A stretch of DNA of 6,963 nt, taken from NCBI GenBank assembly GCA_021163585.1, contig JAGGTW010000050.1, positions 1-6,963 on the forward strand, written 5' to 3'. Shown here one piece after another: positions 5,692 to 6,963 of the stretch (its first letter is position 1; every line of letters starts with the position of its first letter). Origin of the DNA: Desulfurococcales archaeon. GTDB lineage: Archaea > Thermoproteota > Thermoprotei_A > Sulfolobales > NBVN01. A model generated the notes under the pieces. That model saw only the letters and a list, made by a program, of their open reading frames with translations, ran no database searches and had not been told where the DNA came from. Made by a program: the position numbers and the translations under genes.

Positions 5692-6712
5692 CATACCCGG
5701 GATTTTCATAAGCACCAACAAGAACTATGTAATATCTGTCGGGTAGTACTTCCTCCAAAATACCCTTAACTATTACCTCACCGCCTAAGTACATTAGGTA
5801 TGAGAAAAGACCCTCATAACTCACTACGTACTTTACTGAGCTGTACTCAATAAATCTGCTACAGCCTATTATTCTTAAGTCAGCAACCCTATCTACTGAG
5901 GCTGTGGATGGGTAATAGAGCGCTGCGCATTCTCCATGTCTTAATACTAGCCTTGCCTCTACCTGTGCAATCGGTACGTAGATTTTAAAGCCATACCTTT
6001 CCTTTGATGTATTATTAACGAATGATATGTTTACCTCGGTACCGTCGATGCGTATGTACCTGTGCGGGGGCTGAATTTCACGTAAAATACCTAGAGGTAA
6101 TCCATAAATCCTAGACTGCCTCTTAAGCCTTCCCTGAAGTACGGCATCAATACGCTTTTCTGTGTGTGCCTTAAGACCCTCAACTACTTCAATAGATTCC
6201 TTACAGCCATACACGATCATGTCTATGTCAGATATATCGGGATTATGTATTCCGGGCAGTATGGAGCCGTCTATACCTAAACTACTACTGCATATAGCCG
6301 TGTACTGCCTCAGCAGGTCAATAAGTTTTAGTACCCTAGCTTCTAGCTTGTCTCCAGCTCTGCACAATATGTTTCTCAGCCTCACTTCAGGTAGGTAGTG
6401 GTAGTGTATGTTACTCAACTTAATCACGGGTAATTCAGTGCCTAGTACCTCATCTTTGACTTTCTCCTGCAGGTCTCTGGTGCTGTCCTTTACATTTCTG
6501 ACACCGTAGTTACGAATTATGCGCCTGTAGTATGTTCTCCCCCTGCGCCAGTATGTTGGTGTGTCTGTGGGGGTGTACTTTAGGTAAGCTACGACAGCGT
6601 TGGGAGGGTGAAGATTACCTACAACCATGTAGATGTTTCCTGAGCGATCTTCTACCTGATCATGATCTAGGAACGGTCTGTCAGGCGGTTTGCTATTAAT
6701 CATCATGTTCAT
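5654..6712 (-). CDS. Predicted nucleotidyltransferase, polymerase-beta superfamily (archaeal COG1665-like)
   Basis: The 352-residue protein has the minimal catalytic signature of the polymerase-beta nucleotidyltransferase fold: LGIDGSILPG (145-154, with Gly149-Ser150) followed by NPDISDIDMIVYG (157-169, with Asp162 and Asp164 as probable metal ligands). A third acidic residue may be Glu226 in GTEVNISFV. An N-terminal conserved block, GNIYMVVGNLHPPNAVVAYL (25-44), and a tyrosine/arginine-rich stretch (about 54-70) resemble the architecture I associate with archaeal COG1665 proteins. The C-terminal part (about 240-345) is mostly beta-strand-like and contains VVSYEGLFSYLMYLGGEVIV and GILEEVLPDRYYIVLVGAYE; it may bind nucleic acid or protein. 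The substrate is unknown. No membrane segment is visible. ATG 6712 is chosen because farther upstream ATGs are out of frame; ATGs at 6706 and 6703 are alternatives. The 3' end overlaps lysS by 38 bp, tail to tail. The superfamily call is good; the function is open. Confidence 0.8.
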   Translation of the reverse strand: MNMMINSKPPDRPFLDHDQVEDRSGNIYMVVGNLHPPNAVVAYLKYTPTDTPTYWRRGRTYYRRIIRNYGVRNVKDSTRDLQEKVKDEVLGTELPVIKLSNIHYHYLPEVRLRNILCRAGDKLEARVLKLIDLLRQYTAICSSSLGIDGSILPGIHNPDISDIDMIVYGCKESIEVVEGLKAHTEKRIDAVLQGRLKRQSRIYGLPLGILREIQPPHRYIRIDGTEVNISFVNNTSKERYGFKIYVPIAQVEARLVLRHGECAALYYPSTASVDRVADLRIIGCSRFIEYSSVKYVVSYEGLFSYLMYLGGEVIVKGILEEVLPDRYYIVLVGAYENPGYVIPASKKMFRSS

Positions 6713-6797
6713 TCCGCTCGTGCTTCATCATCTTTTCCAGTAACTTTAGTATGTTAACAGTAATAAATCCCTATTAACTGAATCTACGGTGGAGTAA
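6713..6797. promoter_or_regulatory. Divergent promoter region between the nucleotidyltransferase gene and the right-edge reductase gene
   Basis: This 85-bp spacer contains TAATAAAT at 6761-6768, which reads ATTTATTA on the other strand, so one AT-rich element could serve either direction. For the reverse gene it predicts a start near 6739 and a leader of about 27 nt. For the forward gene it predicts a start near 6791, which would cut into the SD at 6788-6794, so the forward promoter may instead use the AT-rich TTTAGTAT near 6745-6752. These are consensus-by-eye assignments. Confidence 0.4.
6788..6794 (+). promoter_or_regulatory. Shine-Dalgarno site of the right-edge reductase gene
   Basis: GGTGGAG lies 3 nt before the TTG at 6798 (6 nt from its GGTG core). 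An in-frame TAA at 6795-6797 sits directly before that TTG, so no earlier start is possible, and the SD fixes an unusual TTG start. Confidence 0.65.
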
Positions 6798-6963
6798 TTG
6801 CGGGTAGGACTGTTTGGTTACGGCGCCATCAACAGGTTGGTTGCTAGAGTAGTGCTGGAGAGGGGCTGGGAGATAGTTGGTGTTGTTGATAAGGACCCGA
6901 AAATTCTGGGTGAAGATGCAGGTACGCTTGCTGGGCTCGGGACCTTAGGGGTCAGGGTGAGTA
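6798..6963 (+). CDS. NAD(P)-binding reductase/dehydrogenase, dihydrodipicolinate reductase-like, 5' end only
   Basis: Only 55 complete codons are present before the right edge. The product starts MRVGLFGYGAINRLVARVVL, a beta-alpha-beta Rossmann nucleotide-binding turn (GLFGYGAI). The second strand, WEIVGVVDKDP, ends in an acidic residue where the ribose of NAD(P) binds. A segment DAGTLAGLGTLGVRVS follows, with the spacing seen in dihydrodipicolinate reductase and 2,4-diaminopentanoate dehydrogenase-type proteins. Homoserine dehydrogenase or aspartate dehydrogenase N-termini look similar over the first strand, so the exact reaction cannot be decided. The TTG start is fixed by the TAA immediately upstream and by GGTGGAG at 6788-6794. 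The gene is divergent from the nucleotidyltransferase gene. If it is a DapB-type enzyme, it would be a lysine-pathway gene close to lysS, but that is speculative. Confidence 0.6.
   Translation, partial: MRVGLFGYGAINRLVARVVLERGWEIVGVVDKDPKILGEDAGTLAGLGTLGVRVS

Noticed and set aside
6162..6398. Forward open frame inside the nucleotidyltransferase gene
   Set aside because: It lies opposite the catalytic GS...SDID region, has no SD, and its product shows no motif.

Overview
The window looks like chromosome from a thermophilic archaeon, most likely a Thermoproteota (crenarchaeal) lineage. The signs are an archaeal-type tyrosyl-tRNA synthetase, a PAC2-family protein, an archaea-specific nucleotidyltransferase, heavy AGG/AGA arginine and ATA isoleucine codon use, AT-rich TATA-like boxes about 30-45 bases ahead of several genes, and GGTG/GGAGG-type Shine-Dalgarno (SD) sites with frequent GTG and TTG starts. 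Base composition is moderate, in the mid-40s percent G+C by eye. I cannot name the genus. Every gene call comes from reading the translated sequence; no database search was possible.

Layout, left to right. The left 1.3 kb is the reverse-strand 5' part of the acetolactate synthase large subunit gene (ilvB), cut by the left edge. A 334-bp divergent intergenic region follows, with promoter-like elements, a degenerate tandem repeat and small palindromes. Then come three forward genes: tyrosyl-tRNA synthetase (tyrS), a PAC2-family protein, and a small heat-shock (Hsp20) protein whose SD overlaps the stop codon of the PAC2 gene. After a 149-bp gap comes a forward class II lysyl-tRNA synthetase (lysS). 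Its 3' end overlaps, tail to tail, a reverse-strand gene for a predicted polymerase-beta-type nucleotidyltransferase. A second short divergent promoter region leads into the 5' end of a forward NAD(P)-binding dehydrogenase or reductase gene resembling the dihydrodipicolinate reductase type, cut by the right edge.

Functionally this is mostly housekeeping: branched-chain amino-acid synthesis, two aminoacyl-tRNA synthetases, a probable protein quality-control pair (PAC2 plus Hsp20) and perhaps another amino-acid biosynthetic reductase. I see no mobile element, CRISPR array, tRNA, rRNA or defence island. The least understood parts are the nucleotidyltransferase of unknown substrate, the PAC2-Hsp20 pair with an atypical Hsp20 C-terminus, and the unusually structured ilvB-tyrS intergenic region.
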